Assembly (NCBI GenBank): GCA_937895465.1
Contig: CALAYY010000163.1
Location: 1-14,874, forward strand
DNA from: an uncultured Clostridia bacterium
GTDB taxonomy: Bacteria; Bacillota; Clostridia; Christensenellales; DUVY01
Length of the DNA: 14,874 bases
Reading direction: 5' to 3'
The notes under the pieces were generated by a model. It was not told the origin of the DNA. It saw nothing but the letters and a program-made list of their open reading frames with translations, and made no database searches. Shown piece after piece: positions 13,144 through 14,874 of this stretch. The position numbers were made by a program, and so were the translations under genes. Position 1 is the first letter of the stretch. Every line of letters starts with the position of its first letter.

Positions 13144-14787
13144 ATGTCAAAAAATATTAACGGTGCAACGCTTAGAAAGTTTATTTTAAGCAGTGCTAGG
13201 CTGTTGGACCAAAATAAGAGCTATGTGGATTCATTGAATGTCTTTCCTGTGCCGGACGGCGATACCGGAACAAATATGTCATTAACAATGCTATCTGCAT
13301 CAAAAGAAATTGAAAATTGCCCTAACAATAACATTATTGATTTGTCAAATGCGCTTTCAAAAGGTGCTTTACGTGGTGCTAGAGGAAATTCAGGCGTAAT
13401 TTTGTCCCAAATATTTAAAGGGATTTCATCAATCTTTGTTCAAGAGAATGAAGACATAACACCCAAAATATTTGCAAAAGCGTTAAAAGAAGGGTCAGAT
13501 GTAGCATATAAAGCAGTTACTAAGCCAAAAGAGGGTACAATACTTACAGTTATTAGAGGTGTTGCTGAACATGCTCTTTCAATTACCAAAAAGTCAATTA
13601 ATATGGAAGATTTTTTGAAGTCAATTATTGATTTTGGTGAACAAGTCTTACTTCAAACACCCGAAATGTTGCCTGTTTTGAAAAAAGCAGGTGTTGTTGA
13701 TGCGGGCGGACGTGGATTACTTATTATTCTTACAGGTTTTTATAATGTTGTTACCAATACCGAATCGCCTGAAATCTTAGAATTTAATGACAGAATCTCT
13801 GATAAACCTCTTAACAACTATATGCAGTTTCATGCAGATTTAGACAATCTTGAAGATATAGAATTTGCATATTGTACAGAATTTTTTATTATCAACCTTT
13901 ACAAAAAGACTACAGAAGCAGATATAGACAGATTCCGTGAAAAGCTTATGACCATAGGCGACTGTGTTTTGGTTATAGGGGATTTGTCTTTGGTTAAAGT
14001 CCATGTTCATACCAATAGTCCCGGAACTGCTTTACAAAGCGCTTTGGAACTTGGCGAATTAGACAAACTTAAAGTTGAAAATATGCTTGAGCAAAACCGT
14101 GCTTTGAGGCAATCTCAAGAAGAGCTAAAGTCTATTGGCATGGTAAGTGTTTGTGCAGGAGAAGGTTTGTCTAACATATTCAAAGACCTTATGGTTGATT
14201 ATATTATTGAAGGCGGTCAGACTATGAATCCCAGTGCGGATGATATAGCTCAAGCTGCTGATAAGGTAATGGCTCAAAATGTCTTTATTTTCCCTAACAA
14301 CAAGAACATAATCTTAGCAGCTGAACAAGCCAAAGAAATCAGCAAACGCAATTTGGTTATTATACCTACAGTCAATATACCTCAAGGAATAGCTTGTGCA
14401 TTAAGTTTCAATCCAGAAGCAGACTTGGCAGAAAATAATGAAAGCATGCTTGAATCTTTAGAGGCTGTAAAGGCAGGTCAGGTAACTTATGCAGTAAGAA
14501 GCACGACTTTGAGCGACGATATGCAGCTTAATCAGGGCGATATTATCGGTATCGACAGTAAAGATATTGTTGCAAAAGGTCAGGATGTCAGTGCTGTTAC
14601 CAAAGAATTAATTGAAAAAATGATGGATAAAAATGTTTCCAACATTACTCTGTATTTTGGAAGTGATGTTCAAGAAGATGATGCTGCAAGTGTTGTAGAC
14701 GAATTAAGCAAAAAATACCCCAAATGTGATGTAGATTATCATTTTGGCGGTCAGCCGTTATATTATTATATAATTGCTTTGGAATAA
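13144..14787 (+). CDS. fakA: Fatty acid kinase catalytic subunit FakA (YloV, DAK2 domain)
   Basis: FakA phosphorylates fatty acids carried by FakB (DegV family) to acyl-phosphates, feeding exogenous fatty acids into phospholipid synthesis. The 547-residue product has an N-terminal DhaL-like ATP domain with NVFPVPDGDTGTNMSLTM (32-49; D38 and D40 expected to bind Mg-ATP), GARGNSGVILSQ (78-89) and DAGGRGL (186-192). A middle domain holds Cys244 and the HVH pair H287/H289, which line up with the zinc site described in S. aureus FakA as I recall it. The C-terminal ~220 residues form the FakB-interacting part. Length matches the family (~550). An AGGAGGGG site (13133-13140) ends 3 nt before the ATG. 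No fakB lies in the window. A strong terminator follows. Confidence 0.94.
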   Translation: MSKNINGATLRKFILSSARLLDQNKSYVDSLNVFPVPDGDTGTNMSLTMLSASKEIENCPNNNIIDLSNALSKGALRGARGNSGVILSQIFKGISSIFVQENEDITPKIFAKALKEGSDVAYKAVTKPKEGTILTVIRGVAEHALSITKKSINMEDFLKSIIDFGEQVLLQTPEMLPVLKKAGVVDAGGRGLLIILTGFYNVVTNTESPEILEFNDRISDKPLNNYMQFHADLDNLEDIEFAYCTEFFIINLYKKTTEADIDRFREKLMTIGDCVLVIGDLSLVKVHVHTNSPGTALQSALELGELDKLKVENMLEQNRALRQSQEELKSIGMVSVCAGEGLSNIFKDLMVDYIIEGGQTMNPSADDIAQAADKVMAQNVFIFPNNKNIILAAEQAKEISKRNLVIIPTVNIPQGIACALSFNPEADLAENNESMLESLEAVKAGQVTYAVRSTTLSDDMQLNQGDIIGIDSKDIVAKGQDVSAVTKELIEKMMDKNVSNITLYFGSDVQEDDAASVVDELSKKYPKCDVDYHFGGQPLYYYIIALE

Positions 14788-14818
14788 TATTATTGTAATT
14801 TTATAGACTTATAATCTT

Positions 14819-14848
14819 AAAGGCTCGTGCAATGCACGAGCCTTTTTT
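14819..14848 (+). terminator. Strong intrinsic terminator after fakA
   Basis: AAAGGCTCGTGC (14819-14830) and GCACGAGCCTTT (14834-14845) form a perfect 12-bp stem around a 3-nt AAT loop, and the T-run continues to 14848. It begins 32 nt after the fakA stop and ends the asp23-fakA unit. The A-run on the left arm could let it act on the minus strand too. Confidence 0.93.
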
Positions 14849-14874
14849 GTATAAGAAAACCCCACGTTAGACGT

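Noticed and set aside
1..14874. CRISPR arrays, tRNA or rRNA genes, insertion sequences, integrase or attachment sites
   Set aside because: No regularly spaced repeats, tRNA-like cloverleaf, transposase or integrase motifs were seen on reading; the AIPR gene has no visible mobile-element machinery beside it.

Overview
The window is AT-rich, gene-dense DNA from a low-GC Gram-positive bacterium, most likely a spore-forming member of the Clostridia. Three things support this. The gene order is the Bacillus/Clostridium run (gmk)-rpoZ-coaBC-priA-def-fmt-rsmB-rlmN-...-rsgA-rpe-spoVM-rpmB-asp23-yloV. A 25-codon spoVM gene, made only by endospore formers, lies at 11480-11557. Shine-Dalgarno sites are mostly of the GGAGG/AAGGA type. 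Nothing in the sequence fixes the genus.

Layout. Positions 1-7522 are a tightly packed same-strand block. It holds the 3' end of a probable guanylate kinase gene, RNA polymerase omega, the coenzyme A bifunctional enzyme CoaBC, the replication-restart helicase PriA, peptide deformylase, Met-tRNA formyltransferase, 16S rRNA methyltransferase RsmB and radical-SAM methyltransferase RlmN. Gaps are a few bases or overlaps of 1-20 nt. Deformylase and formyltransferase start and end the N-formyl-Met cycle, while RsmB, RlmN and RsgA act on rRNA or the ribosome.

At 7523-9838 the conserved order is broken. Where relatives usually carry the Stp/PrpC phosphatase and PrkC Ser/Thr kinase genes, this genome has a 187-nt gap, one 677-codon gene of the AIPR (abortive infection phage resistance) family with a nuclease-like N-terminus, and a 95-nt gap. 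This is the main accessory feature: a probable single-gene defence locus inside a housekeeping operon.

The core order then resumes with rsgA and rpe. thiN, which sits here in B. subtilis, is absent. Next come spoVM and a 3-methyladenine DNA glycosylase gene only 4 nt behind it. This half ends against the oppositely oriented rpmB, which has its own terminator. rpmB and asp23 diverge from a 282-nt region holding a good sigma-A-type promoter for each. asp23 and the fatty-acid kinase subunit gene fakA (yloV) follow, closed by a strong intrinsic terminator at 14819-14848.

Starts were refined for fmt (4331) and asp23 (12713) from ribosome-binding-site and promoter positions. All assignments come from reading motifs and gene order; no database search was run.
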